A stretch of 64,000 bases of DNA from Enterobacter hormaechei subsp. xiangfangensis (lineage in GTDB: Bacteria; Pseudomonadota; Gammaproteobacteria; Enterobacterales; Enterobacteriaceae): positions 496,001-560,000 of the forward strand of contig NZ_CP017183.1 in assembly GCF_001729785.1 (NCBI RefSeq), written 5' to 3'. Shown piece after piece: positions 39,868 through 48,683 of the stretch. Numbering within the stretch: position 1 is the stretch's first letter; each line of letters starts with the position of its first letter. The notes below the pieces were generated by a model, which made no database searches, was not told where the DNA came from, and saw only the letters and a list, made by a program, of their open reading frames with translations. The position numbers and the translations under genes are program-made.

Positions 39868-41130
39868 ATGGCTCTGAGTGATGTGAAAGTTCGTTCGGCT
39901 AAGCCTGAAGCAAAAGCCTATAAACTTACTGACGGCGACGGCATGGTTTTGCTGGTTCACCCTAACGGCTCCAAATACTGGCGGTTGCGTTATCGCTTTG
40001 GTGGTAAAGAGAAGATGCTGGCGCTGGGAAAATACCCCGAAGTTTCGCTGGCGGATGCCAGGGCTCGTCGGGATGAAGCCCGTAAGCTGTTAGCTAATGG
40101 TGTAGATCCCAGTGAGAACAAGAAAGCCGTGAAGGTAGAGCTGGAGCAAGAGGCTATAACGTTTGAAGTTGTTGCCAGAGACTGGCACGCCAGCAATCAG
40201 AAATGGTCTGCATCGCACAGTGCTCGTGTATTGAAAAGCCTGGAAGATAATCTCTTTACTGCTATCGGTAAGCGGAACATTGCGGAACTGAAGACTCGGG
40301 ATCTTCTTGTACCCATCAAAGCTGTGGAATCATCCGGGCGACTCGAAGTCGCCGCCCGTTTACAGCAGCGTACTACCGCAATTATGCGCTTTGCCGTTCA
40401 GAGCGGCTTAATCGATTACAACCCCGCTCAAGAGATTGCCGGTGCGGTTGCTACGGCAAAAAGACAGCATCGTGCTGCCTTGGAACTTAATCGTATTCCT
40501 GAATTGCTTCATCGAATCGATCACTATTCCGGCAGGCCATTAACCCGACTGGCCGTCGAACTCACGTTGTTGGTTTTCATTCGTTCAAGCGAGCTGCGCT
40601 TTGCCCGCTGGTCAGAAGTGGATTTTGAAACGGCCATGTGGACGATTCCGGGAGAGCGTGAGCCGCTGGAAGGTGTTAAACATTCTCAGCGAGGTTCGAA
40701 GATGCGGACGCCCCATCTTGTTCCCTTATCGCGTCAGGCCTTAGCTATTCTGGAAAAGATCAAAAGCATGAATGGGAATCGAGAGCTGATTTTCGTAGGC
40801 GATCACGATCCCCGTAAGCCGATGAGTGAGAATACGGTGAACAAGTCTCTTCGAGTGATGGGCTACGACACAAAAACGGAAGTTTGTGGGCATGGTTTCA
40901 GGACTATGGCATGTAGCTCATTGATTGAGTCGGGTCTATGGTCGAGGGATGCCGTAGAGCGGCAGATGAGCCATCAGGAGCGTAGCTCTGTTCGGGCAGC
41001 TTACATCCATAAGGCGGAGCATCTGGGGGAGAGGAGGTTGATGTTGCAGTGGTGGGCGGATTATCTGGATGCAAACCGGGAGAAGGGGATGAGTCCGTTT
41101 GATTTTGGGAAAGTAGAGTCTACGCGGTAG
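39868..41130 (+). CDS. int: P4-type tyrosine integrase
   Basis: A 420-residue site-specific recombinase. The N-terminal DUF4102 arm-binding domain (about 1-90, MALSDVKVRSAKPEAKAYKL) is followed by a core-binding domain and a catalytic domain with RSSELRFARWSEVDF, HGFRTM and the nucleophile Tyr379 in AAYIHKAEHL. The ATG at 39868 has AAAGGA before it. It lies 198 bases downstream of leuX in the same direction, as for other islands at this tRNA. All catalytic residues look intact. Confidence 0.95.
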   Translation: MALSDVKVRSAKPEAKAYKLTDGDGMVLLVHPNGSKYWRLRYRFGGKEKMLALGKYPEVSLADARARRDEARKLLANGVDPSENKKAVKVELEQEAITFEVVARDWHASNQKWSASHSARVLKSLEDNLFTAIGKRNIAELKTRDLLVPIKAVESSGRLEVAARLQQRTTAIMRFAVQSGLIDYNPAQEIAGAVATAKRQHRAALELNRIPELLHRIDHYSGRPLTRLAVELTLLVFIRSSELRFARWSEVDFETAMWTIPGEREPLEGVKHSQRGSKMRTPHLVPLSRQALAILEKIKSMNGNRELIFVGDHDPRKPMSENTVNKSLRVMGYDTKTEVCGHGFRTMACSSLIESGLWSRDAVERQMSHQERSSVRAAYIHKAEHLGERRLMLQWWADYLDANREKGMSPFDFGKVESTR

Positions 41131-41333
41131 TAACGGCTGTCTTTAGGATAAATTTCCGCTGAGGATTAAGTACTCTGAGCGAAGCCTGCCCCCTTGCGGT
41201 GGCAGGCATAGGGATTAAGTTTTCTATTTTTTTGATACAACCTAGGTAACGCATTGGAACTACTTGATAAAATTTTCTTCGGTTAGAATGAGTGCATCAT
41301 CCTCTACGGGTACTGTATTTTTTAGGAATAACA

Positions 41334-44006
41334 ATGGCTGTTAATCAGGCGAAAATTTTTGAACATCTCGAACAACTGGTTGAAAACCCTGAGCAAGACG
41401 AATTTATCTACGGCTTTTTAACTGCTTTTGAGTTCCCTAAATCTACCCTGAGTCAGATTCGGCAAGGTGGGGCGCGTAATGTTGCGAAAGAGCCAGGGCA
41501 CGTTGCATTAAAGAATAAACTCTACTACCAGCCAGTGGCAGATACAGATGATCTCGAATCTGCTTTTGAGCAACGTATTGCAGATGTGGCTGTTACAAAA
41601 AATAAGATCCGCTTTGTTCTTGCTACAAATTTTGTTCGCTTTTTAGCCTGGGACACACTGACGAAGGAGCGTCTCGATATTGAGTTTGAAGAATTACCAC
41701 GCAACTACGGTTTTTTCTTACCGCTGGTCGGGCTGGAGAAGGCCATTCTCAATAGCGAAAATCCGGCAGATGTGAAAGCCGCTGAGAAGATGGGAAAATT
41801 GTTTGATCTTATCAAGGCGCGTAATGATTTAAGCAAAGCAGAAGATATCCACGCGCTTAATGTCTTCCTCACTCGTTTGTTGTTTTGCTTTTTTGCCGAA
41901 GATACTGGCATCTTTGAAAAAGGTCAGTTTACTTCCGCAGTTAAGAGTTACACATCTGAGGATGGCAGTGATTTAGATCAGTTCTTAATGAACCTCTTTT
42001 CTGTGATGAATAGCAAACTTGATAGTCCATTACGGCGGTCACTTCCTATTCACTTCACTACATTCCCCTATGTTAATGGCGGTTTATTTGCCAGCGATGA
42101 ACGAGTTCCGGAATTAGGTCTGAAAGGTCGTCGTCTCTTACTTGAATGTAGTGCAATGGACTGGAGTGCGATTAATCCTGATATTTTTGGGAGTATGTTT
42201 CAGGCTGTGATAGATGTTGGACAGCGTAGCCGTTTAGGCCAGCATTACACCTCCTACAGCAACATAATGAAGGTAATACAACCACTGTTCATTGAACCAC
42301 TGCGTAGCGAGTTGGAAAAGCAGCGCACAAGTACCAATGGTCTTAATCGATTGCTGGTCCGTTTGGGGGAAATTAAGATTTTCGATCCTGCATGTGGTTC
42401 AGGTAATTTTCTGATTGTTGCTTATAAAGAATTGCGTCTACTGGAAATGGATGTTATCCGGGCTCTATTGCAGAATGATCCGCAATCGTTCTTTATGAGC
42501 AGGATTCATCTTGACCAATTTTATGGTATTGAGATCGATGACTTTGCCTGTGAGATAGCCCGTCTTTCTCTATGGCTTGCAGAACATCAATTAAATAAAC
42601 AGTGGGAAGAGCATATTGGTTCAGCACCACCAGCGTTGCCGTTGCGATCATCAGGTAAAATTTGGAGCGGTAACAGCCTGCAAAAAGATTGGCAGGCAGT
42701 ATGTCCAAAAGGGGCTGATGATGAAGTTTATGTGATTGGCAACCCGCCGTTTTTAGGGACGTTAGGTCGCTCTGATGAACAGCGTGTTGATATGCAGGCT
42801 GTATTTAGCGGTTTTAAGTCATTAGGTGGTTTGGATTTTGTTGCCTGTTGGTTTTGGAAGGGCGCGCAATATATCCAGAATAGCCGTGCTGAGCTGGCAC
42901 TGGTGGCTACAAATTCGTTGTGTCAGGGAGAGCAAGTAGCAACACTATGGCCTTCTGTATTCAAGCTGGGTCTGTGCATTCATTTTGCTTACCCAACCTT
43001 TGCATGGGCAAATAATGCTCGTGATAAAGCAGCGGTGCATGTGGTTATTGTTGGTCTATCAGGACGAAGCAAAACGCGTCAACTTTTCCAGCAAGTGGAC
43101 GGGCAGTGGCACAGCAAACTGGTGAGCAACATTAGCCCTTATCTGATTGAAGGCAGCAACATAGCCGTGTCGGCGAAAACAAAACCGATGGTAAAGAATG
43201 TCCCCCAGCTATTGTTTGGAAATAAACCTACCGATGGTGGTCATTTGCTAATGGATCGTCGTGAACGTGATATGTTGCTAAAACTGGAGCCTCAAGCTGC
43301 CCCTTGGATTAAAAGAGTTATGGGAGCGGATGAATTTCTCAATGGTAAAGAGCGCTGGTGTTTATGGTTGGCAGATATTACCAATAAAGAGCTTCAGTCT
43401 ATGCCGCTCGTCTTAAATCGAGTACAAAAAGTAGCGGAAGCACGGCGTAAAAGCCCAGACAAAGGCGCTCAGAAAATGGCTGAGCGCCCTCATCAATTTA
43501 GAGATTTAAATAACCCAAATGATTATATTCTGATACCTAGTGTTTCATCAGAGCGACGAACCTATGTTCCTATTGGCTTTTATGATGCCAGCGTAATTTC
43601 AACTAATCTGAATTACATTCTCCCGAATGGCACTTTGTACGAGTTTGCTATCCTGACCTCACTAATGCACAACGACTGGATGCGACTGGTAGCAGGTCGT
43701 CTTGAAAGTCGCTACCGCTATTCAGCAACAGTCGTTTATAACTCTTTCCCTTGGCCTAGCGTGACTAATGAACAGCGTAATTCGCTAATTGCATTGGCAA
43801 AAACAGTATTACTGACGCGGGAAAACTACCCTGAAAATACTCTAGCTGAGTTGTATGATCCGTTAAAGATGCCCGCAGACCTTTTGGAAGCCCATCAAAC
43901 TTTGGATAAGGCTGTAGATCGTCTTTACCGTGACAAACCATTCAGGGACTCCACTGAGCGTTTGAGCTGCCTGTTAGAACGCTATGAAGCGCTGACTAAA
44001 GCATAA
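41334..44006 (+). CDS. YeeA/MmeI-type class I DNA adenine methyltransferase
   Basis: An 890-residue protein. Residues 1-130 form the family's N-terminal region (NYGFFLPLVGLEK at its end). The SAM-binding motif FDPACGSGNF is at about 350 and the catalytic NPPF at about 470, typical of N6-adenine methylation. A target-recognition region follows (about 600-850, with ESRYRYSATVVYNSFPWP). I see no PD-(D/E)XK nuclease motif in the N-terminus, so it may only methylate, leaving cleavage to the partner genes. Start at 41334 follows AGGA. It is the first gene of a three-gene run with 40-base and 3-base gaps. A role in restriction-modification or phage defence is inferred. Confidence 0.85.
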   Translation: MAVNQAKIFEHLEQLVENPEQDEFIYGFLTAFEFPKSTLSQIRQGGARNVAKEPGHVALKNKLYYQPVADTDDLESAFEQRIADVAVTKNKIRFVLATNFVRFLAWDTLTKERLDIEFEELPRNYGFFLPLVGLEKAILNSENPADVKAAEKMGKLFDLIKARNDLSKAEDIHALNVFLTRLLFCFFAEDTGIFEKGQFTSAVKSYTSEDGSDLDQFLMNLFSVMNSKLDSPLRRSLPIHFTTFPYVNGGLFASDERVPELGLKGRRLLLECSAMDWSAINPDIFGSMFQAVIDVGQRSRLGQHYTSYSNIMKVIQPLFIEPLRSELEKQRTSTNGLNRLLVRLGEIKIFDPACGSGNFLIVAYKELRLLEMDVIRALLQNDPQSFFMSRIHLDQFYGIEIDDFACEIARLSLWLAEHQLNKQWEEHIGSAPPALPLRSSGKIWSGNSLQKDWQAVCPKGADDEVYVIGNPPFLGTLGRSDEQRVDMQAVFSGFKSLGGLDFVACWFWKGAQYIQNSRAELALVATNSLCQGEQVATLWPSVFKLGLCIHFAYPTFAWANNARDKAAVHVVIVGLSGRSKTRQLFQQVDGQWHSKLVSNISPYLIEGSNIAVSAKTKPMVKNVPQLLFGNKPTDGGHLLMDRRERDMLLKLEPQAAPWIKRVMGADEFLNGKERWCLWLADITNKELQSMPLVLNRVQKVAEARRKSPDKGAQKMAERPHQFRDLNNPNDYILIPSVSSERRTYVPIGFYDASVISTNLNYILPNGTLYEFAILTSLMHNDWMRLVAGRLESRYRYSATVVYNSFPWPSVTNEQRNSLIALAKTVLLTRENYPENTLAELYDPLKMPADLLEAHQTLDKAVDRLYRDKPFRDSTERLSCLLERYEALTKA

Positions 44007-44046
44007 GGTTTTGCTCTGCCAGTCAGAGCCAACAGAGGATTGCATT

Positions 44047-46062
44047 GTGGAAAATATTTTACAGGTTAAGTACGGGCAGACTGGGCAAAGTGCGCGTCTT
44101 AACGATTTTGGTATGCGGGAAATGCAGGCTCGAGCCTTTGAGCAGCGCAACAGCCCTTATCTACTTATCAAAGCTCCACCAGCATCTGGTAAATCAAGAG
44201 CATTAATGTTCCTTGCCCTGGATAAACTCGTCAATCAGGGGATACGCAAAGCCATTGTCGCGGTCCCTGAAATGTCTATTGGAGGTTCTTTTAAAGATAC
44301 TGAACTTACGAAGCACGGTTTCTTTGCTGACTGGAAAGTAAAACCTGAAAATAATCTGTGCATTGGCGGTGGAGAGGCTGGAAAGGTTGAAGCCTTTAAA
44401 CGATTTATGGCGAGTCCTGACGACATACTGGTCTGTACTCATGCCACCCTACGTTTTGCTTTCGATAAGCTGAACGTTGAATCGTTTAATGACTGCCTAG
44501 TTGCAATTGATGAGTTCCATCATGTCTCAGCGGATGAAAACAACCGTTTGGGCAATTTGATTGATGCCCTGATGAAAGGTTCTAATGCACATATTGTTGC
44601 AATGACAGGTTCTTACTTCCGAGGGGATACCGTACCCATTCTGCAACCCGAAGATGAAGCTCAGTTCACGAAAGTGACCTATACCTACTACGAACAGCTC
44701 AATGGATATCAGTATTTAAAATCTTTAGGCATTGGCTACCATTTTTATCAGGGGCCATACATCAAGGCACTACCTTCAGTGCTGGATGCCAGTAAGAAAA
44801 CCATCATCCATATTCCCAATGTTAATTCCGGCGAATCAACGAAAGATAAACATGCCGAGGTTGATGCCATCCTGGATGCGTTGGGTGAGGTGCAACTGCA
44901 AGAGCCAGATACCGGAATCTATCGAGTGAAACGCAAAAGCGATGGCAAATTGTTGCGCGTAGCGAATCTGGTAGATGATAACCCGGCGGAAAGACCGAAA
45001 GTACAGGCGTATCTGCGGAATATCCACTCTGCTGAGGATATGGATATCATTATTGCGTTAGGTATGGCGAAAGAGGGGTTTGACTGGCCTTTCTGTGAAC
45101 ATGTACTGACCATTGGTTATCGTAGCTCGATGACGGAGATTGTGCAAATAATTGGGCGTGCGACACGGGATTGTGAAGGCAAAACTCACGCACAATTTAC
45201 CAACCTTATTGCTCAGCCTGATGCTCAAGATGATGACGTTAAAGTATCAGTAAACAACATGCTTAAAGCCATCACCACCTCGTTGTTGATGGAGCAAATC
45301 ATGGCTCCAAATATTCAATTTAAACCACGATCTCAATGGACTGGTGAACCGTTACCTGCCAATACGGTTCTGGTTGATGATCATGCATTACCGGTATCAG
45401 ACAAGGTTCTAACAATCCTTAACGGCGGTAAAAACGAGATCCTGGCGGCGCTAATGGCGAATGAGCAGGTGGTTAAAGAGGCTATTACCGAGTCAACACC
45501 GCCTGAGATAATTACTCAGGTAGTGTTACCATCGGTGATACAAACGCTTCACCCTGACCTGACGGAATACGAACTAGAACAGGTTCGCAGCGGTATTTTG
45601 CAGAGTCTTTTTGTAGGCCAATGTGGTGGGTTAGTTGATGAAGCCGATTTACCGATGGATGCTATTATCGATAACACCCCAGGTCAGCGTACCGGCAATT
45701 CGAACGACTCATTAAATATCAACAATCAGTTCATAAAAATGGGTGATAAATTCATCAATATTGAGAATTTGAATATCGACCTGATTGATGTGGTGAATCC
45801 TTTTCACGGTGCTTACGAGATTTTATCAAAATCTGTCACCGCGACGATGCTAAAAACTATTCAGGAAGCAGTCAGAGCGAATCAGGCGCAGGTATCTGAG
45901 GAAGAAGCTGTGATGCTCTGGCCAAGAATTAAAGCGTTTGCCAGTGAGCATAATAGGGAGCCATCGCTGAATGCTAGTGACGCAATAGAGGTTCGTTATG
46001 CAGAGGCGTTAGCTTACATCCGAAAAATGAAACAACAGCGTACTGTGCGACAGGAACCGTAA
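44047..46062 (+). CDS. SF2 DEAD/DEAH-type helicase of the putative defence operon
   Basis: A 671-residue superfamily 2 helicase. The Walker A motif APPASGKSR is at about 43-51, the Walker B motif DEFHH at about 155 and motif VI IGRATRD at about 369. The remaining 280 residues are a C-terminal extension without a motif I know. GTG at 44047 is chosen because AGAGGA precedes it; an upstream TTG at 44011 would have no clear ribosome site. Such helicases serve as translocases in restriction and other defence complexes. It is tightly linked to the methyltransferase and the GIY-YIG gene. Confidence 0.82.
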   Translation: MENILQVKYGQTGQSARLNDFGMREMQARAFEQRNSPYLLIKAPPASGKSRALMFLALDKLVNQGIRKAIVAVPEMSIGGSFKDTELTKHGFFADWKVKPENNLCIGGGEAGKVEAFKRFMASPDDILVCTHATLRFAFDKLNVESFNDCLVAIDEFHHVSADENNRLGNLIDALMKGSNAHIVAMTGSYFRGDTVPILQPEDEAQFTKVTYTYYEQLNGYQYLKSLGIGYHFYQGPYIKALPSVLDASKKTIIHIPNVNSGESTKDKHAEVDAILDALGEVQLQEPDTGIYRVKRKSDGKLLRVANLVDDNPAERPKVQAYLRNIHSAEDMDIIIALGMAKEGFDWPFCEHVLTIGYRSSMTEIVQIIGRATRDCEGKTHAQFTNLIAQPDAQDDDVKVSVNNMLKAITTSLLMEQIMAPNIQFKPRSQWTGEPLPANTVLVDDHALPVSDKVLTILNGGKNEILAALMANEQVVKEAITESTPPEIITQVVLPSVIQTLHPDLTEYELEQVRSGILQSLFVGQCGGLVDEADLPMDAIIDNTPGQRTGNSNDSLNINNQFIKMGDKFINIENLNIDLIDVVNPFHGAYEILSKSVTATMLKTIQEAVRANQAQVSEEEAVMLWPRIKAFASEHNREPSLNASDAIEVRYAEALAYIRKMKQQRTVRQEP

Positions 46063-46065
46063 CTT

Positions 46066-47328
46066 ATGCTCAGACTTTCACCTCTTCGAGCTCGTCAAAA
46101 AGTGACAATTGATGATATTTTTTCTGAACCAGACGCTCTTGGTTTACTCGTAGTTGAACCACTAAAAATATATTCCCCTACAGGTAATCTGCCTGTAAGC
46201 AGATTAGAAGAGATTAATGCATTTTATGTGGTTCATGGGCGTCCACCTCTACCCGATTCGGAGGAATTTAAGGAAACGTTGCTAGCACAGCGTTTGAGGG
46301 CTCTCAAGGATAACAAGCAATATCGCGAGATGTTGCAGCCATTTGATATTCATGGCTTACTAGCAGGTGAAAATAACGAGAATACTCTTGAATCATCTGT
46401 ATCATTCTCAGTTCCTCCCGTCGAGGTTGATAGATCGGAGTTGGTCACCTCTTTGGACGATATCTTTGCTGATGACGATGATGGATTGCTCTCATTTGCT
46501 GAGCCCGATATTTTCACGTTAAAACATGTTCCGGTTGAAAAGAAAACACAGCCGGACGAAATTGCCAAACGACAGCCGTGCCCTGATTTTTATCGATTTA
46601 CTCCACTGTTTGAGACAGTCCAAAATGGTCTGAAAACGGGGGCGTTTTCATTTGTTCGCTTCCGCCATGAGTTAAAAATTCATGAAGGTGATTTTTTTAT
46701 TCTCAATGGGGTTATGGGCTATGTAGATAAAGTTGGTGAGCGATTGGAGGAATATGGACCTTGGAATGCCCGTTTGCATTTGGTGTTTGAAAACGGAACT
46801 GAGATGAATATGCTTTTCCTCTCGCTTACGCATGGTCTGGTACGAGATACAGAAGGTCGTAAAGTTGTTTTGAATGGACAGTCAATACGTCCTGATGAAG
46901 CTCCGGTTCCGACAGGATATGTCTATGTCCTCGCCACGCATAGCGACCAGCCAGCTCTTCAACGTTTTAAACCTGATTTGTATAAAATTGGCTTTACTGA
47001 AGGAACTATCGAAGAGCGCATCAAACACGCTGGAAAAGATAAAACATTCCTTGAAGCACCCGTTCGTATAGTCATGACTACACAATGCTTCAATATCAAC
47101 ACTCACAAATTTGAAACGCTTATTCACGGTTTTTTAGGTAAGCAACGGCTCAATATCACATTACGGGGTTTAGATGGACAAACTTATCATCCCCGCGAAT
47201 GGTTTCATGCGCCTTTAGCGACTGTGCTCTCTGTGATCAAGTACATTCTTGACGGTACAATTTCGCAATATCGAATGGACAATACGACAGGGAAGATTGT
47301 GGCGAAGAGAGATACTGGTCATTCATGA
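46066..47328 (+). CDS. GIY-YIG nuclease-domain protein (T5orf172-like)
   Basis: A 420-residue protein. Residues about 285-400 form a GIY-YIG domain of the T5orf172 type: GYVYVLATHS, then PDLYKIGFTEGTIEERIKHA, a late conserved Glu (KFETLIHGFLG) and the closing REWFHAPL. The N-terminal 280 residues are acidic and unrecognised and may contact the helicase. The start is 3 bases after the helicase stop. As the only clear nuclease domain of the operon it is the candidate DNA cutter. Confidence 0.82.
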   Translation: MLRLSPLRARQKVTIDDIFSEPDALGLLVVEPLKIYSPTGNLPVSRLEEINAFYVVHGRPPLPDSEEFKETLLAQRLRALKDNKQYREMLQPFDIHGLLAGENNENTLESSVSFSVPPVEVDRSELVTSLDDIFADDDDGLLSFAEPDIFTLKHVPVEKKTQPDEIAKRQPCPDFYRFTPLFETVQNGLKTGAFSFVRFRHELKIHEGDFFILNGVMGYVDKVGERLEEYGPWNARLHLVFENGTEMNMLFLSLTHGLVRDTEGRKVVLNGQSIRPDEAPVPTGYVYVLATHSDQPALQRFKPDLYKIGFTEGTIEERIKHAGKDKTFLEAPVRIVMTTQCFNINTHKFETLIHGFLGKQRLNITLRGLDGQTYHPREWFHAPLATVLSVIKYILDGTISQYRMDNTTGKIVAKRDTGHS

Positions 47329-47365
47329 TGTGGACTGTCACTATAACCGTATACATTTCCTGTCC

Positions 47366-47480
47366 TCACGACGTGGCCTGTTCAAAGGCATCTGGGCTGA
47401 CGTCATCGAGATGACTGTGAGGCTGGGCCCATTTGTACAACACTTCAATATAATCGAAGATATCTGCCCGGGCCAGATCC
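47366..47480 (-). pseudogene. C-terminal fragment of an IS3-family transposase
   Basis: On the minus strand the sequence reads ARADIFDYIEVLYKWAQPHS, then HLDDVSPDAFEQ and a stop. This is the conserved end of IS3-group OrfB transposases (DVFxYIExFYNxxRRHSxL). No start or DDE core is present. It abuts the group II intron fragment, so two dead elements are joined here. Confidence 0.75.
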
Positions 47481-47750
47481 CCCGCATGTCACAATAGCGA
47501 ATACGTTTACGGATGATTCGAGGGCCCAGAAAGTTAAAGCCGTCATTAGCATGGGTGATTATGGTCTTATCCATGTACAGCCTGAGTTTCAGGCTGTATT
47601 CGAGTACGCTACGACCATCCTCCCTGATGGTCTCCGTCTATGATTTAGTACCTTTAACGATGATGATGAAAGCATCGGAATAGCGGCAATACGCCACCGC
47701 GGCTTAACATTCTCAACTAACCCTCCCTGGTTAACTTGTCTGGACTCAAG
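47481..47750 (-). pseudogene. Degenerate group II intron reverse-transcriptase fragment
   Basis: Minus-strand pieces in different frames read RYCRYSDAFIIIVKGTK (a decayed form of the RYADDF catalytic block), then LEYSLKLYMDKTIITHANDG and FNFLGPRIIRKR. These are the successive motifs of group II intron-encoded proteins. Frameshifts, a stop after the VKGTK block and the changed YADD box show it is inactive. Confidence 0.7.
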
Positions 47751-48053
47751 CATGTTGAGGAGATCGCCCGTCATAATCTTTATCCTTACTTGCTGCAAGT
47801 TGGCAGGGAGCAGCAGTTCGAACTGTGAAAAAAACTGCTGTCCCGATATTCAGCTTGAGTACAGAACGAAGCATTCCAGTCATTCCACCCTACATCATTC
47901 ATTCAGCTCAGGTGTACTGCGTAAATTAAGCCGTGTTGGATCAACGCCACTCCCACCAACCTAGTTAACTTGTCAAAAACACCAAACCGGATAGATTTCT
48001 CTTCTTTTTTTTGTTAATTTAATCGTAAATAAATCAATGTTAATTTATTGTTC
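47751..48053. other. Junk-like AT-rich spacer before the recombinase homologue
   Basis: No gene is supported. The last 60 bases (about 47995-48053) are extremely AT-rich with T-runs and TTAATTTA repeats, and probably hold the promoter of the following three-gene unit. Confidence 0.4.
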
Positions 48054-48617
48054 ATGAATCAAAAAATCGGCTATCTGAGAACATTAGCGGGGAAATTTAA
48101 TACGGAAAATCAGCGCGAAAACCTGGAATCCGTAGGCTGTAATTTGATCGTCGAAGATAAAGAAAACGAACCTCAGCCCATCAGTTTATGCCTGGATCTT
48201 CTTAAGCCCGGAGATGTGCTGATTGTAACCAGCCTTGAAATGTTGGGACGTAACCTTGTCGATGTACTTAAGGCCATAACTTCCATCACCGAGCGGGATG
48301 CATCCCTGATCAGTCTCAGTGAAAGCCTTGACTCATCTAGTGAATCAGGGGAACCGCTGGTCAGAATGTGCCATTTACTTATGGGGTGTCAGCAAGCCTT
48401 CGTTCGAGAAAAAAACCAGAAAGGACTTACGGCCAGCAGGGTAAGAGGCCGCCTTGGTGGGCGAAAAAAGAAATTGAGTCAGAAAGATATTATTCAAATC
48501 AAAGAATTATTAAGCCGCCCTGAAAGTAGTGTGAGTGATGTTGCAAAAAAGTACGGCGTTTCCAGAACGACGATCTACAAATATGTTGGGGTTATCGTTC
48601 CAGAACATGCGCTTTAG
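48054..48617 (+). CDS. Serine-recombinase homologue lacking catalytic residues
   Basis: A 187-residue protein with the layout of Tn3-type resolvases: an N-terminal resolvase domain (about 1-130) and a C-terminal helix-turn-helix (about 140-187, VSDVAKKYGVSRTTIYKY). The usual YxRVSTxxQ active-site block reads YLRTLAGKF here, so the nucleophilic Ser is Leu. The conserved LDRLGR reads LEMLGR, removing another catalytic Arg. The DNA-binding part looks intact. It should not recombine DNA and may have become a regulator. It lies 66 bases upstream of the ATPase-protease pair in the same direction. Confidence 0.8.
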   Translation: MNQKIGYLRTLAGKFNTENQRENLESVGCNLIVEDKENEPQPISLCLDLLKPGDVLIVTSLEMLGRNLVDVLKAITSITERDASLISLSESLDSSSESGEPLVRMCHLLMGCQQAFVREKNQKGLTASRVRGRLGGRKKKLSQKDIIQIKELLSRPESSVSDVAKKYGVSRTTIYKYVGVIVPEHAL

Positions 48618-48683
48618 ACCACATTTCATCGTGCATTTAAGAACTAATATTTATACTATCAACGCACCAAAGGAGAGTTGATA

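Noticed and set aside
41334..47328. DISARM or BREX system
   Set aside because: The methyltransferase and helicase alone would fit loosely, but no drmB/drmC-like, PLD, BrxC or PglZ gene is present and the third gene is a GIY-YIG protein.
47366..47750. Retron or complete reverse-transcriptase defence gene
   Set aside because: The fragments are out of frame, the YADD box is changed and the motifs match group II intron proteins, so this is debris.
48054..48617. Active transposon resolvase
   Set aside because: The nucleophilic serine and a catalytic arginine are absent and no transposase or res-like repeat accompanies it.
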